Below, piece after piece: positions 36,560 to 46,431 of a DNA stretch of 64,000 nucleotides (positions are counted from its first letter, which is position 1; each line of letters opens with the position of its first letter). Origin of the DNA: Loripinus fragilis (taxonomy: Eukaryota; Mollusca; Bivalvia; Lucinida; Lucinidae); NCBI GenBank assembly GCA_964019695.1, contig OZ026515.1, forward strand, positions 133,942,849-134,006,848, given 5' to 3'. The translations under genes were made by a program, and so were the position numbers. The notes under the pieces are model-generated. The model made no database searches, was not told where the DNA came from, and saw nothing but the letters and a program-made list of their open reading frames with translations.

Positions 36560-36701
36560 GCCCTGCTAACTATAACTGAATACAATGACAGAGGATTAGG
36601 GCCGTCCCTCTGTTCATTGTTTACAATAATTTCCCTTAAAATATTTACAACATATTATACATAGGATACTTCTTTGAAAGGTGATGTGAATAATTATGAC
36701 A

Positions 36702-37229
36702 TTAGCAAGTCTGTATTCTGTGTTTGAATAAAAAGTCAGGAGGAGCCATGCGTCTCTTTCCATTCTGGGATAGGATGACTCTGGTATAGTTATAGCTGAA
36801 CCACATCTCGATATCTCTGTCATTCTGGTATAAATCATCTCCAGTTCCATATAGTTCTTGATGAATGGCTGTGTTTAGATCTAGTCCTTTGTTGAGCTGG
36901 TGAATGATGTAGATACACCATATTCCACATACTTTGCTCCATGGACTCTGTAAACATTCTGTATTATAGATCCATCTTGTAGAGTTTCTTTCAAGAAATG
37001 GTAGAACATATTGCTCTTCTCGTGGTCTTCCATATGAATCGAAGTAGATAAATTGATCTCTTCTGAAGTAGATAGCCACCCAATGTTCTCCTGGATCTGT
37101 GGATATATCTGTATTTACAATGTAAGCCTTCATATCCATTGGTTTCTTCTCTGGTAGTAAATCCTTGGCACATACTTCTCCTTTCACAGGTATATTGTTT
37201 ATGACTTTGATTAGTTCAACAGTGTTCAT
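36702..37229 (-). CDS. Polinton adenovirus-type cysteine protease (PRO)
   Basis: 175 residues from an ATG at 37229. Adenain-like catalytic pattern: 'GEHWVAIYF' (His49), 'YFDSYG' (Asp64), 'LQSPW' (Gln94 for the oxyanion hole) and 'VCGIWC' (Cys101 nucleophile). The C48/adenain fold cleaves capsid precursors in adenoviruses, and the Polinton PRO is thought to do the same. The length is slightly below the adenoviral enzyme (about 200). The frame is uninterrupted and all catalytic residues are present, unusual in this otherwise damaged element. It starts 2 nt after the stop of the preceding partial gene (37232-37405), and an AATAAA lies downstream. No viral genes for its likely substrates are recognised here. 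Confidence 0.88.
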   Translation of the reverse strand: MNTVELIKVINNIPVKGEVCAKDLLPEKKPMDMKAYIVNTDISTDPGEHWVAIYFRRDQFIYFDSYGRPREEQYVLPFLERNSTRWIYNTECLQSPWSKVCGIWCIYIIHQLNKGLDLNTAIHQELYGTGDDLYQNDRDIEMWFSYNYTRVILSQNGKRRMAPPDFLFKHRIQTC

Positions 37230-37231
37230 TT

Positions 37232-37405
37232 CTATTCTGTTTCTGGGCTCTTCTCGTTTTCTTCAGTTTCCTTTTCTTCATAGGATTCTATGAGTTTCTT
37301 GGCCCAGTACGTCTTCCACTGTTCTGTTAAGTCACTTTGATTTTTCTTGAAGTACTGCCAGTTTTTATAGGCTTCTTGATTTTCTTCTGGCGTCAGGTGA
37401 AATTG
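37232..37405 (-). pseudogene. Truncated Polinton gene upstream of the protease
   Basis: 57 codons ending at a TAG (37232-37234), charged and rich in Glu/Lys ('TEQWKTYWAKKLIESYEEKE'). The 5' part is cut off at about 37406, where the palindromic arm begins. An apparent frame across the junction is chimeric. No family recognised. Its stop lies 2 nt before the protease ATG, suggesting they were an ordered pair in the parent element. Confidence 0.5.
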
Positions 37406-37431
37406 TATAACTGTAAAACAGTGGGTTGTGC

Positions 37432-37568
37432 GATGCCCTGCCTATGGTGGCCGCCCCAGTAGATGCCCCTGCTCCTAAATTTTTTGTCTCTGTGGTAATA
37501 TAACCACCAAACCGGCCCTTGTCAGGGCCACCCATTTCTTCAAGAAAGAATAACTTAATATGTTGCAC
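37432..37568 (-). pseudogene. Start of a Gly-rich Polinton gene, left arm (chimeric end)
   Basis: From 37568 a frame reads 'GGPDKGRFGGYITTETKNLG' and continues 'AGASTGAATIGRASHNPLF' before running into the arm boundary at about 37406. The right-arm counterpart starts at 46587 and has a frameshift after 'DKGRF'. Product unknown. A Gly/Ala/Thr-rich N-terminus is seen in some virion proteins, but that is only a suggestion. Confidence 0.4.
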
Positions 37569-37658
37569 TTAGTTTTGTATGTAAGGCTTTGCCTAAGATA
37601 TGTGTGATTGTAGTATTTCCTTACCATGAATGGGGTGATTATGGCGTGATCTTTAAAT

Positions 37659-37717
37659 GGACCAATCAGATTAAAGTTGCTCTCTCTAGTGGAGGAGTAG
37701 AATATAGGTCAATCCAC
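37659..37717. promoter_or_regulatory. Polinton promoter box, left-arm copy
   Basis: Complement of the block at 46432-46488: 'accaatcag' (CCAAT type), 'gttgctctctct' and 'ataggtcaatccac', followed at about 37725 by 'aactatataa'. It lies between the divergent small genes of the arm. Confidence 0.5.
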
Positions 37718-37762
37718 TTATCCAACTATATAACCCAACGTACTTTGTGTCTCTCTTAAAAA

Positions 37763-37942
37763 ATGAAGTTCTTTGAAAAATTCAGTTTGACTAAGTTGTG
37801 TGCTGCTTTGCAGTGAAAAGATTGGAAAGAAGTGGAGAGACAACAAAATAAGTTGGGTTTAGAGCAATTTCTTGCTCGTAGAGGGATTGGTTCCAGAAAA
37901 CCTGTAGCCATTGTTCAACCTATTTTAAAATCTTCTAAGTAA
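37763..37942 (+). pseudogene. 59-residue basic protein gene, left arm (TGA at codon 18)
   Basis: Same frame as the intact copy at 46205-46384 but with CGA changed to TGA at codon 18. Otherwise nearly identical. Confidence 0.6.
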
Positions 37943-38136
37943 GAAATATTTTGTTACTTAGGAGAGTTTAAAAAACAAACAGTCCTTTTCAGGGCTACTA
38001 AATTAGTTTCATTAAAGACTAACCTCAAAATAAAAACAAACACAATTTCAACACCGTAATTTTAATTAAATCCAAAAATCACTATTGAGAATCACTATAA
38101 ATCCTTTAAGTCCAGTTTTTAATGAATATGCACTAT

Positions 38137-38766
38137 AGAGTCACTGTCTGGTTCATCATGAGAAATCGCTTTATCCCAGTTCTCCGCCACCTTTTCTGTA
38201 CAGGATAGAGGTGAGTGAGAGTCTGATTTACAAATGAAACAATATGGCGTCTTCCCTGTCTTTGTACAGATGGCTGTCTTCTTTGAACAAGTGTCCAAGC
38301 GTCTTCTCTTAGGACTGATATCAGATGTGTCTATTTCAGGAGCCTTTAGTTTCCTTGAAGGCTTCGCTGTAGATACTGAAGACTCAGTCTGTTGCTTCTC
38401 TGTAGATATAGAAGACTGTTGAGATGTAAAATCCTCTGCTCTCTTAGGACAATTTTGAGCCCAATGATCTGCAAGTGCACAGATATAACATTGTCCATAT
38501 GCAGGCTTCTTCTTATCTGTAGAGATCTGTTGTTCTCTTAATTTCTTAGCCTCTGGACAATCTCCAATCCAATGTCCTGTATCATGACAATGGTGACAAT
38601 CTCAGTAAGGTGGCCTCAACTTGTCTTGTTGTCTCAAACTATCTTCTAATGGCTGCATCAAAGTTTCTTCCTCTTGAGATAAAAGTTTCTTCAATGGTAC
38701 ACAATGATAGTAGATGCCCTCCGTATCATAGACTTTAGCCATCCTTGGATCTCTACTGTTTGCCAT
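38137..38766 (-). pseudogene. Zinc-knuckle gene D, left arm
   Basis: From an ATG at 38766 ('MANSRDPRMAKVYD'). A TGA at 38602-38604 interrupts just before the first knuckle, 'CHHCHDTGHWIGDC' (C-x2-C-x4-H-x4-C), which is intact here but lacks its first Cys in the right arm. Two further knuckles ('CYICALADHWAQNC'-like and 'CFICKSDSHSPLSC'-like) follow. Three CCHC knuckles and basic Ser/Thr-rich linkers suggest single-stranded nucleic acid binding. Confidence 0.6.
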
Positions 38767-38804
38767 CTTTACTCTTTGAAAGTTAGTAGTGAAATGATTC
38801 TCTC

Positions 38805-39143
38805 TCACTGGTGTCCACCTATTAATAGTCCAGAAATAGTTTTGTATCTTCTATGATTGTAGAGAAATTTGATCACACTAGGATTGTCAGCGACACATCT
38901 TTTCCAATTCTCAAATGTAATCAGTGTCTCTTTTTCCATCAGATAACTGATACTGATCCACCAAAGTCTCTTGAAATCTTCAAAAGTTTCAGGACTATTG
39001 AGTTTCTGTTGAATCTCTTCCAAAGTGATCTCATCATGAGAAAATAAGATGTAAATGCAGAACAATAATCTTCTATAAGGTCTGAACTTAAATATCTTGG
39101 AAAGTGGAATTTCCAAATATTTCTTCTCTCTTGCTTCTTCCAT
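38805..39143 (-). CDS. Polinton small protein C, left arm
   Basis: 112 residues, uninterrupted in both arms (partner 41695-42033). Charged, predicted helical. The segment 'SPETFEDFKRLWWISISYLM' with 'LITFENWKRCVADNPSVIKF' matches in order the segment 'ETFDTFRFWTKRN ... ITYMDWVTYVANSESVISHI' of neighbouring protein B, so C and B look like paralogues. Function unknown. No family recognised. Confidence 0.6.
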   Translation of the reverse strand: MEEAREKKYLEIPLSKIFKFRPYRRLLFCIYILFSHDEITLEEIQQKLNSPETFEDFKRLWWISISYLMEKETLITFENWKRCVADNPSVIKFLYNHRRYKTISGLLIGGHQ

Positions 39144-39189
39144 GATGTTGAACTCAGATATGATGATCCAAATGACTTGATCATTCTTT

Positions 39190-39579
39190 TTATATCGTGA
39201 TCAAGCTATCTATGTTTGACATGAAATCCTCATAATCCATATCTTCTTCTTCTTCTGAGGCTTGTTGAATTTCTTTCAATACTGCTTCGATGTGAGAAAT
39301 CACACTTTCGCTGTTTGCCACATAAGTTACCCAATCCATATAGGTGATAGGAGTGTCATCAATGATTCTTAACATCTCTCGAGCATTACGTTTAGTCCAA
39401 AATCTGAATGTATCAAATGTCTCAAATCGGTTTAACAAGTTCTTGATTCCTGCTCTCGTTTTCAAAAACTCGGCACTGGACGGTTTTAATGATAAGATGT
39501 GGTCTAAAGTTATTTTGTAGACATCAAAATGTAAAATTTGATATAAGCACACTGGTAGACTTTTGGTGATCGTATACAT
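39190..39579 (-). CDS. Polinton small protein B, left arm
   Basis: 129 residues, uninterrupted. Begins 'MYTITKSLPVCLYQIL' 2 nt after the stop of gene A. Contains the 'ETF..F ... IT(Y/F)..W...VA...SVI' pattern shared with protein C and an acidic end 'QQASEEEEDMDYED'. The right-arm copy (41262-41648) is also open. Their differences are mostly amino-acid changing, which suggests drift since the duplication. Function unknown. Confidence 0.6.
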   Translation of the reverse strand: MYTITKSLPVCLYQILHFDVYKITLDHILSLKPSSAEFLKTRAGIKNLLNRFETFDTFRFWTKRNAREMLRIIDDTPITYMDWVTYVANSESVISHIEAVLKEIQQASEEEEDMDYEDFMSNIDSLITI

Positions 39580-39581
39580 AT

Positions 39582-40258
39582 TCAGTTATTCAGCAGATAA
39601 TCAGATTCACGACTTGGAAACTTCAAAATAATTTGTGGTTCTATCTGTCTTGGAGTATAATGTCCAATGGCAACGTTATATGAATCTGGTCTGTTTATAT
39701 ACCTAATCAGTTCACTGGTTATAAAGTGGTTAATCCCTGCAGCTGTTAAAGATGCCACAGATAAAGATACATCTTGAGTATTCCATGCAGACAATAACAA
39801 TTGGACCTGATGTTTAGGAGCTTCTTCTTTTAAGTACAAGCATCCATAAAATCTACTACTGTCATAGATAATTCCATTCAAAAACTACTTGATATCTGTG
39901 TCACGAGTACGAATAGAGTAAAGTTTATCCACTGTCAAATTCTTCATTCTTACAACCCAAACACAAGCTTTATCAATACTGTGAAATTTGGAGTAATGTA
40001 TCTTGAGCATCTCCGTATGAAATCTTAAGCGCATCTCGCCAGGAAGATTTAGTAATTCGTCCATGCTTAGAAGTAGTTGTCCTAGTTCTTGGTGATAAAT
40101 GTCCTGAGATTTAGTCTCTAAAGCATTTGACAAGCGTCTCAACCTAAATTTAGCCATCCTTCTTGAATGAGTTTCCTAAATTCAAGCTCTTTCGCTGAAT
40201 TGTACATCGAATAAGTCCATATTATATGTTGTATTTCTGTCGGTAGTTGATATGCCAT
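39582..40258 (-). pseudogene. Polinton gene A, left arm (frameshift plus TAG)
   Basis: Starts at an ATG at 40258 ('MAYQLPTEIQYMIW'). A one-base deletion near 40155 and a TAG at 39885-39887 break it. The C-terminus 'PSRESDYLLNN' is intact. About 225 codons in all. The start 'LPTEIQYMIW' resembles the first helix of F-box domains ('LP.E....I'), a weak resemblance only. The right-arm copy carries different lesions. Confidence 0.6.
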
Positions 40259-40314
40259 AACTGATTTGCTCTCTTTATGTGTTACCTGCAGATGAATTAG
40301 GTCTAATGTGATAA

Positions 40315-40524
40315 GATAGCAATTGTTCTAAGCTTTTATAGGGTGCAAAAAGTTTGATAATCGGTCCAGGCAAACTCAAGATATTGCGAAAATATGATTT
40401 TACTTTTTAGAAATCCAGTTCTTGCTACTTCTTTACAATGGAAACATCAATTTCTGACTGCATTTCTGAGGAAGTACTGGATGGTACAAATTGGTGGGTG
40501 GTAACACTTCCAAGACATTAAACA
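40315..40524. other. Spacer at the centre of the palindrome
   Basis: 210 bp present once. It holds a 27-codon frame from an ATG at 40438 ('METSISDCISEEVLDGTNWW') and the likely region upstream of both copies of gene A. It may be the remnant of a gene cut by the inversion. Confidence 0.5.
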
Positions 40525-40580
40525 TTATCACATTAGACCTAATTCATCTGCAGGTAACACATAAAGAGAGCAAATCAGTT

Positions 40581-41258
40581 ATGGCATATCAACTACCGAC
40601 AGAAATACAATATATGATATGGACTTATTCGATGTACAATTCAGCGAAAGAGCTTGAATTTAGGAAACTCATTCAAGAAGGATGGTTTAAACTTGGGTTG
40701 AGACGCTTGTCAAATGCTTTAGAGACTAAATCTTAGGACATCTATCACCAAGAACTAGGCCAACTACTTCTAAGCATGGACGAATTACTAATTCTTTCTG
40801 GTGAGATGCGCTTAAGATTTCATACGGAGATGCTCAAGATACATTACTCCAAATTTCACAGTATTGATAAAGCTTGTGTTTGGGTTGTAAGAATGAAGAA
40901 TTTGACAGTGGATAAACTTTACTCTATTCGTACTCGTGACACAGATATCAAGTATTTTTTGAATGGAATTATCTATGACAGTAATAGATTTTATGGATGC
41001 TTGTACTTAAAAGAAGAAGCTCCTGAACACCAGGTCGAATGGTTATTGTCTGCATGGAATACTCAAGATGTATCTTTATCTGTGGCATCTTTAACAGCTG
41101 CAGGGATTAACCACTTTATAACCAGTGAACTGATTAGGTATATAAACAGACCAGATTCATATAACGTTGCCATTGGACATTATACTCCAAGACAGATAGA
41201 ACCACAAATTATTTTTGAAGTTTCCAAGTCGTGAATCTGATTATCTGCTGAATAACTG
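40581..41258 (+). pseudogene. Polinton gene A, right arm (TAG plus frameshift)
   Basis: ATG at 40581. A TAG at 40734-40736 replaces the CAG of the left arm, and an extra T near 41211 shifts the last dozen codons. The middle (40776-41210) is intact, including the stretch where the left arm has its own stop. The independent lesions show both copies decayed after duplication. Confidence 0.6.
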
Positions 41259-41261
41259 AAT

Positions 41262-41648
41262 ATGTATACGATCACCAAAAGTCTACCAGTGAGCTTATAT
41301 CAAATTTTACATTTTAGTGTCTACAAAATAACTTTAGACCACATCTTATCATTAGAACCATCCAGTGCTGAGTTTTTGAAAACTAGAACAGGAATCAAGA
41401 ACTGGTTAAACCGATTTGAGACATTTGATACATTCAGATTTTGGACTAAACGTAATGCTCAAGAGATGTTGAGAATCATTGATGACACTCCTATCACCTA
41501 TATGGATTGGGTAACTTATGTGGCAAACAGCGAAAGTGTGATTTCTCACATTGAAGCAGTATTGAAAGAAATTCAACAAGCCTCAGAAGAAGAAGATATG
41601 GATTATGAGGATCTCATGTCAAACATAGATAGCTTGATCACGATATAA
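41262..41648 (+). CDS. Polinton small protein B, right arm
   Basis: 128 residues, one Glu shorter than the left-arm copy and about seven substitutions apart. Open throughout. Starts 2 nt after the position of the gene A stop. Unknown function; see the left-arm entry for motifs. Confidence 0.58.
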   Translation: MYTITKSLPVSLYQILHFSVYKITLDHILSLEPSSAEFLKTRTGIKNWLNRFETFDTFRFWTKRNAQEMLRIIDDTPITYMDWVTYVANSESVISHIEAVLKEIQQASEEEDMDYEDLMSNIDSLITI

Positions 41649-41694
41649 AAAGAATGATCAAGTCATTTGGATCATCATACCTGAGTTCAACATC

Positions 41695-42033
41695 ATGGAA
41701 GAAGCAAGAGAGAAGAAATATTTGGAAATTCCACTTTCCAAGATATTTAAGTTCAGAACTTATAGAAGATTATTGTTCTGCATTTACATCTTATTTTCTC
41801 ATGATGAGATCACTTTGGAAGAGATTCAACAGAAACTCAATAGTCCTGAAACTTTTGAAGAATTCAAGAGACTTTGGTGGATCAGTATCAGTTATTTGAT
41901 GGAAAAAGAGACACTGATTACATTTGAGAATTGGAAAAGATGTGTCGCTGACAATCCTAGTGTGATCGAATTTCTCTACAATCATAGAAGAGACAAAACT
42001 ATTTCTGGACTATTAATAGGTGGACACCAGTGA
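41695..42033 (+). CDS. Polinton small protein C, right arm
   Basis: 112 residues, four substitutions from the left-arm copy. ATG at 41695 after a 46-nt gap from the end of B. An overlapping frame from 41654 ('MIKSFGSSYLSS') is also open in both arms (39184 on the left), but I judge it a shadow. Confidence 0.55.
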   Translation: MEEAREKKYLEIPLSKIFKFRTYRRLLFCIYILFSHDEITLEEIQQKLNSPETFEEFKRLWWISISYLMEKETLITFENWKRCVADNPSVIEFLYNHRRDKTISGLLIGGHQ

Positions 42034-42071
42034 GAGAGAATCATTTCACTTCTAACTTTCGAAGAGTAAAG

Positions 42072-42718
42072 ATGGCAAACAGTAGAGATCCAAGGATGGC
42101 TAAAATCTATGATAAGAAGGGCATCTACTATCATTGTGTATCATTGAAGAAACTTTTATCTCAAGAGGAAGAAGCTTTGATGCAGCCATTAGAAGATAGT
42201 TTGAGAAACAAGACAAATTGAGGCCACCTTGCGGAGAATATCACCATTGTCATGATACAGGACATTGGATTGGAGATTGTCCAGAGGCTAAGAAATTAAG
42301 AGAACAACAGATCTCTGCAGATAAGAAGAAGCCTGCATTTGGACAATGTTATATCTGTGCACTTGCAGATCATTGGGCTTCAAATTGTCCTAAGAGAGCA
42401 GAGGATTTTACATCTCAACAGTCTTCTATATCTACAGAGAAGCAACAGACTGAGTCTTCAGTATCTACAGCGAAGCCTTCAAGGAAACTAAAGGCTCCTG
42501 AAATAGACACATCTGATATCAGTCCTAAGAGAAGACGCTTGGACACTTGTTCAAAGAAGACAGCCATCCATACAAAGACAGGGAAGAAGCCATATTGTTT
42601 CATTTGTAAATCAGACTCTCACTCACCTCAATCCTGTACAGAGATGGTGGCGGAGAACTGGGATAAAGCGATTTCTCATGATGAACCAGACAGTGACTCT
42701 ATAGTGCATATTCATTAA
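42072..42718 (+). pseudogene. Zinc-knuckle gene D, right arm (frameshift)
   Basis: ATG at 42072. A one-base deletion near 42206 shifts the frame to that starting at 42218. After it come 'YHHCHDTGHWIGDC' (first Cys lost), 'CYICALADHWASNC' and 'CFICKSDSHSPQSC', two full CCHC knuckles, with a basic Ser/Thr-rich linker 'ISPKRRRLDTC' that could act as a nuclear localisation signal. Ends at a TAA at 42716-42718. Retroviral-Gag-like knuckles are not among the usual Polinton genes I know. Confidence 0.6.
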
Positions 42719-42741
42719 AAACTGGACTTAAAGGATTTATA

Positions 42742-45700
42742 ACCCAAAGGATCTTTGGGGGGCATATAGTAATCGCACTGTCTGTCAGTCCGTCCGTGTG
42801 TCCGTGTGTCCATCCGTCCCGTCTTCGTGTCTGGTCCATATCTCCTATATTCTTTGAGGTAGGAATTCCAAGTTTGATGTGTAGATACATCTTGGGATGG
42901 GGGAGTCTCAAGTACCATTTTCAGGTCACTGTGTCCTTGACCTTGACCTCTGACCTAGTTTTTAGAATAATCGTGTCCGGAGCATATCTCTTATATTATT
43001 TGAGCTAGGAAACTCAAATTTGGTGTGTGGATGCATCTTGGGATGACGAAGTGTCGCGTACCATAATTGGGTGACTGCGACCTTGAACTTGACCTCTGAC
43101 CTAGTTTCTAGGAAACTGCATTGAGTCTGATGCTTATCTCCTATAATCTTTGTGATAGGAATTCCAAATTTGTTGTGTAAATGCATCTTGGGATGACGGG
43201 GTGTCACATGCCATTTTTGGGTCACTGTGACCTTGACCTAGTTTTAAGAATTATTGTGTCCGGAGCGCAACTCTTATATTCTTTGAGTTAGGAATTCCAA
43301 ATTTGGTGTGTGGATGCATCTTGGGATAGCAAAGTGTCATGTACCATTTTAGGGCCACTGTGACCTTGACCTTGACCTCTGACCTAGTTTTTAGAATTAT
43401 CATGTCCGTAGCATATCTCTTATATTATTTGAGGTAGGAATCTAAAATTTGGTATGTGGATGCATCTTGGGATTACGAACTGTCGCGTACCATTATTGGG
43501 TCACTTTGACCTTGAACATGACCTCTGACCTAATTTCTCGAAACTGCATTGAGTCTGGTGCTTATCTCCTATATTCTTTGAGATAGGAATTCCAAATTTG
43601 GTGTGTAAATGCATCTTTGGATGACGGGGTGTCACATTCCATTTTTGGGCCACTGTGACCTTGACCTCTGACCTAGTTTTAAGAATTATTGTGTCCGGAG
43701 CACAACTCTTATATTCTTTGAGTTAGGAATTCCATATTTGGTGTGTGAATGCAAATTGGAACAGTTGAGTGTCATGTACCATGTTCTGGTCATTGTGACC
43801 TTGACCTCTGACCTAGTTTTTAGAATGATCATGTCCAAAGCATATCTCTTATATTATTTGAGCTAGGAAACTCAAATTTGGTGTGTGGATGCATCTTGGG
43901 ATGACAAAGTGTCGCGTACCATAATTAGGTGACTGCGACCTTGAACTTGACCTCTGACCTAGTTTCTAGGAAACTGCATGAGTCTGATGCTTATCTCCTA
44001 TAATCTTTGAGATAGGAATTCCAAATTTGTTGTGTAAATGCATCTTGGGATGACGGGGTGTCACATGCCATTTTTGGGTCACTGTGACCTTGACCTCTGA
44101 CCTAGTTTTAAGAATTATTGTGTCCGGAGCGCAACTCTTATATTCTTTGAGTTAGGAATTCCAAATTTGGTGTGTGGGTGCATCTTGGGATAGCAAAGTG
44201 TCATGTACCATTTTAGGGCCACTGTGACCTTGACCTTGACCTCTGACCTAGTTTTTAGAATTATCATGTCCGTAGCATATCTCTTATATTATTTGAGGTA
44301 GGAATCTAAAATTTGGTATGTGGATGCATTTTGGGATTACGAACTGTCGCGTACCATTATTGGGTCACTTTGACCTTGAACATGACCTCTGACCTAATTT
44401 CTCGAAACTGCTTGAGTCTGGTGCTTATCTCCTATATTCATTGAGAAAGGAATTCCAAATTTGGTGTGTAAATGCATCTTTGGATGACGGGGTGTCACAT
44501 TCCATTTTTGGGCCACTGTGACCTTGACCTCTGACCTAGTTTTAAGAATTATTGTGTCCAGAGCACAACTCTTATATTCTTTGAGTTAGGAATTCCATAT
44601 TTGGTGTGTGAATGCATCTTGGAACAGTTGAGTGTCATGTACCGTGTTCGGGTCACTGTGACCTTGACCTCTGACCTAGTTTTTAGAATGATCATGTCCA
44701 AAGCATATCTCCTATATTATTTGAGCTAGGAAACTCAAATTTGGTGTGTGGATGCATCTTGGGATGACGAAGTGTCGCGTACCATAATTGGGTGACTGCG
44801 ACCTTGAACTTGACCTCTGACCTAGTTTCTAGGAAACTGCATTGAGTCTGGTGCTTATCTCCTATAATCTTTGAGATAGGAATTCCAAATTTGTTGTGTA
44901 AATGCATCTTGGGATGACGGGGTGTCGCATGCCATTTTTGGGTCACTGTGACCTTGACCTCTGACCTAGTTTTAAGAATTATTGTGTCCGGAGGGCAACT
45001 CTTATATTCTTTGAGTTAGGAATTCCAAATTTGGTGTGTGGATGCATCTTGGGATAGCAAAGTGTCATGTACCTTTTTCGGGCCACTGTGACCTTGACCT
45101 TGACCTCTGACCTAGTTTTTAGAATAATCATGTCCGGAGCATATCTCTTATATTATTTGAGGTAGGAATCTAAAATTTGGTGTGTGGATGCATCTTGGGA
45201 TTACAAACTGTCGCATACCCTTATTGGGTCACTTTGACCTTGAACATGACCTCTGACCTAATTTCTCGAAACTGCATTGAGTCTGGTGCTTATCTCCTAT
45301 ATTCTTTGAGATAGGAATTCCAAATTTGGTGTGTAAATGCATCTTTGGATGACGGGGTGTCACATTCCATTTTTCAGCCACTGTGACCTTGACCTCTGAC
45401 CTAGTTTTAAGAATTATTGTGTCTGGAGCACAACTCTTATATTCTTTGAGTTAGGAATTCCATATTTGGTGTGTGAATGCATCTTGGAACAGTGGAGTGT
45501 CATGTACCATGTTCGGGTCACTGTGACCTTGACCTCTGACCTAGTTTTTAGAATGATCATGTCCAAAGCATATCTCTTCTATTATTTGAGCTAGGAAACT
45601 CAAATTTGGTGTGTGGATGCATCTTGGGATGACGAAGTGTCGCATACCATAATTGAGTCATTGTGACCTTGAACTTGACCTGTGACCTAGTTTCTTGAAA

Positions 45701-46072
45701 CTGGTGCATATCTCAAATAATCTTTGAAATAGGAATTCCAAATTTGGTATGTAAATGCATCTTGGGATGCATGAGTGTCACAAACCATTTTGGATCACTG
45801 TGAATATGACCTCTGACCTAGTTTTCAAGAATTATTGTGTCCAGAGCATATCTCCTATATTATTTGATGTAGGAATCCAAAATTTGGGGTGGTGATTCCT
45901 CTTGGGATGGCGGAGTGGTGCATACCATTTTGAGTCACTTTGACCTTGACATTGACTTCTGGCCTCATTTCCAGCTTTTTCGTGCTATATTACAGCTTAC
46001 TTTCTTCAAATGTGTTTTATGCTAGACCAATTCCTTTTGGGGCATTCGTCACGTCTTTGTGACATTTCTTGT
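42742..46072. mobile_element. Satellite-carrying insertion in the right arm
   Basis: 3.33 kb absent from the left arm, where about 20 bp occupy the same place. The ends are 'acccaaaggatctttggggg' and 'gacatttcttgt'. The interior is the tandem array described separately. A diverged relative without the array is at 49985-50300. Bivalve elements made of unique ends plus tandem cores are known (the pearl type), and membership is inference. Confidence 0.65.
42830..45960. repeat. ~144-bp satellite with 864-bp higher-order unit
   Basis: About 21 monomers, each with 'tgaccttgacctctgaccta', 'attctttgagttaggaattc' and 'tttggtgtgtggatgcatct'. The variant 'atgtccaaagcatatctc' recurs at 43831, 44694 and 45559, so six monomers form a higher-order unit of about 864 bp. 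Frames such as 42962-43225 (minus) arise from the repeat and are not genes. Confidence 0.85.
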
Positions 46073-46204
46073 TGGATTTAATTAAAATTACGGTGTTGAA
46101 ATTGTGTTCGTTTTTATTTTGAGGTTATTCTTTAATGAAACTAATTTAGTAGCCCTGAAAAGGACTGTTTGTTTTATAAAGTCTCCTAAGTAACAAAATA
46201 TTTC

Positions 46205-46384
46205 TTACTTAGAAGATTTTAAAATAGGTTGAACAATGGCTACAGGTTTTCTGAAACCAATTCCTCTACGAGCAAGAAATTGCTCTAATCCGAACTTATT
46301 TTGTTGTCTCTCCACCTCTTTCCAATCTTTTCGCTGCAAAGCAGCACACAACTTAGTCAAACTGAATTTTTCAAAGAACTTCAT
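46205..46384 (-). CDS. Polinton 59-residue basic protein
   Basis: Intact frame from an ATG at 46384 ('MKFFEKFSLTKLCAALQRKD') to a TAA. Net positive, with an Arg-rich middle 'LARRGIGFRKP'. The left-arm copy has a TGA. A TATA-like 'ctatataac' lies about 30 bp upstream and the shared promoter box about 50-100 bp upstream. Short basic proteins in this position could be core/DNA-condensing proteins, which is speculation. Confidence 0.5.
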   Translation of the reverse strand: MKFFEKFSLTKLCAALQRKDWKEVERQQNKFGLEQFLARRGIGFRKPVAIVQPILKSSK

Positions 46385-46431
46385 TTTTTAAGAGAGGCAC
46401 AAAGTACGTTGGGTTATATAGTTGGATAAGT

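Larger units (their letters stand above)
37406..40314 (-). repeat. Left arm of the Polinton palindrome (~2.9 kb)
   Basis: The complement of this block matches 40525-42741 plus 46073-46745. Substitutions of roughly 3-4% and a few one-base indels separate the arms. The inner ends face each other over a 210-bp spacer (40315-40524). Confidence 0.88.
40525..42741 (+). repeat. Right arm of the Polinton palindrome, inner part
   Basis: Inverted match to 38000-40314. It breaks at 42741 ('aaaggatttata'), where the satellite carrier is inserted, and resumes at 46073. Confidence 0.88.

Noticed and set aside
41654..41899. Open frame overlapping protein C, present in both arms
   Set aside because: It lies in another frame of C for most of its length and C has the clearer paralogy to B.
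42962..44946. Two similar minus-strand frames of 84-87 codons
   Set aside because: Both are read-through of the 144-bp satellite, and their similarity reflects the repeat.
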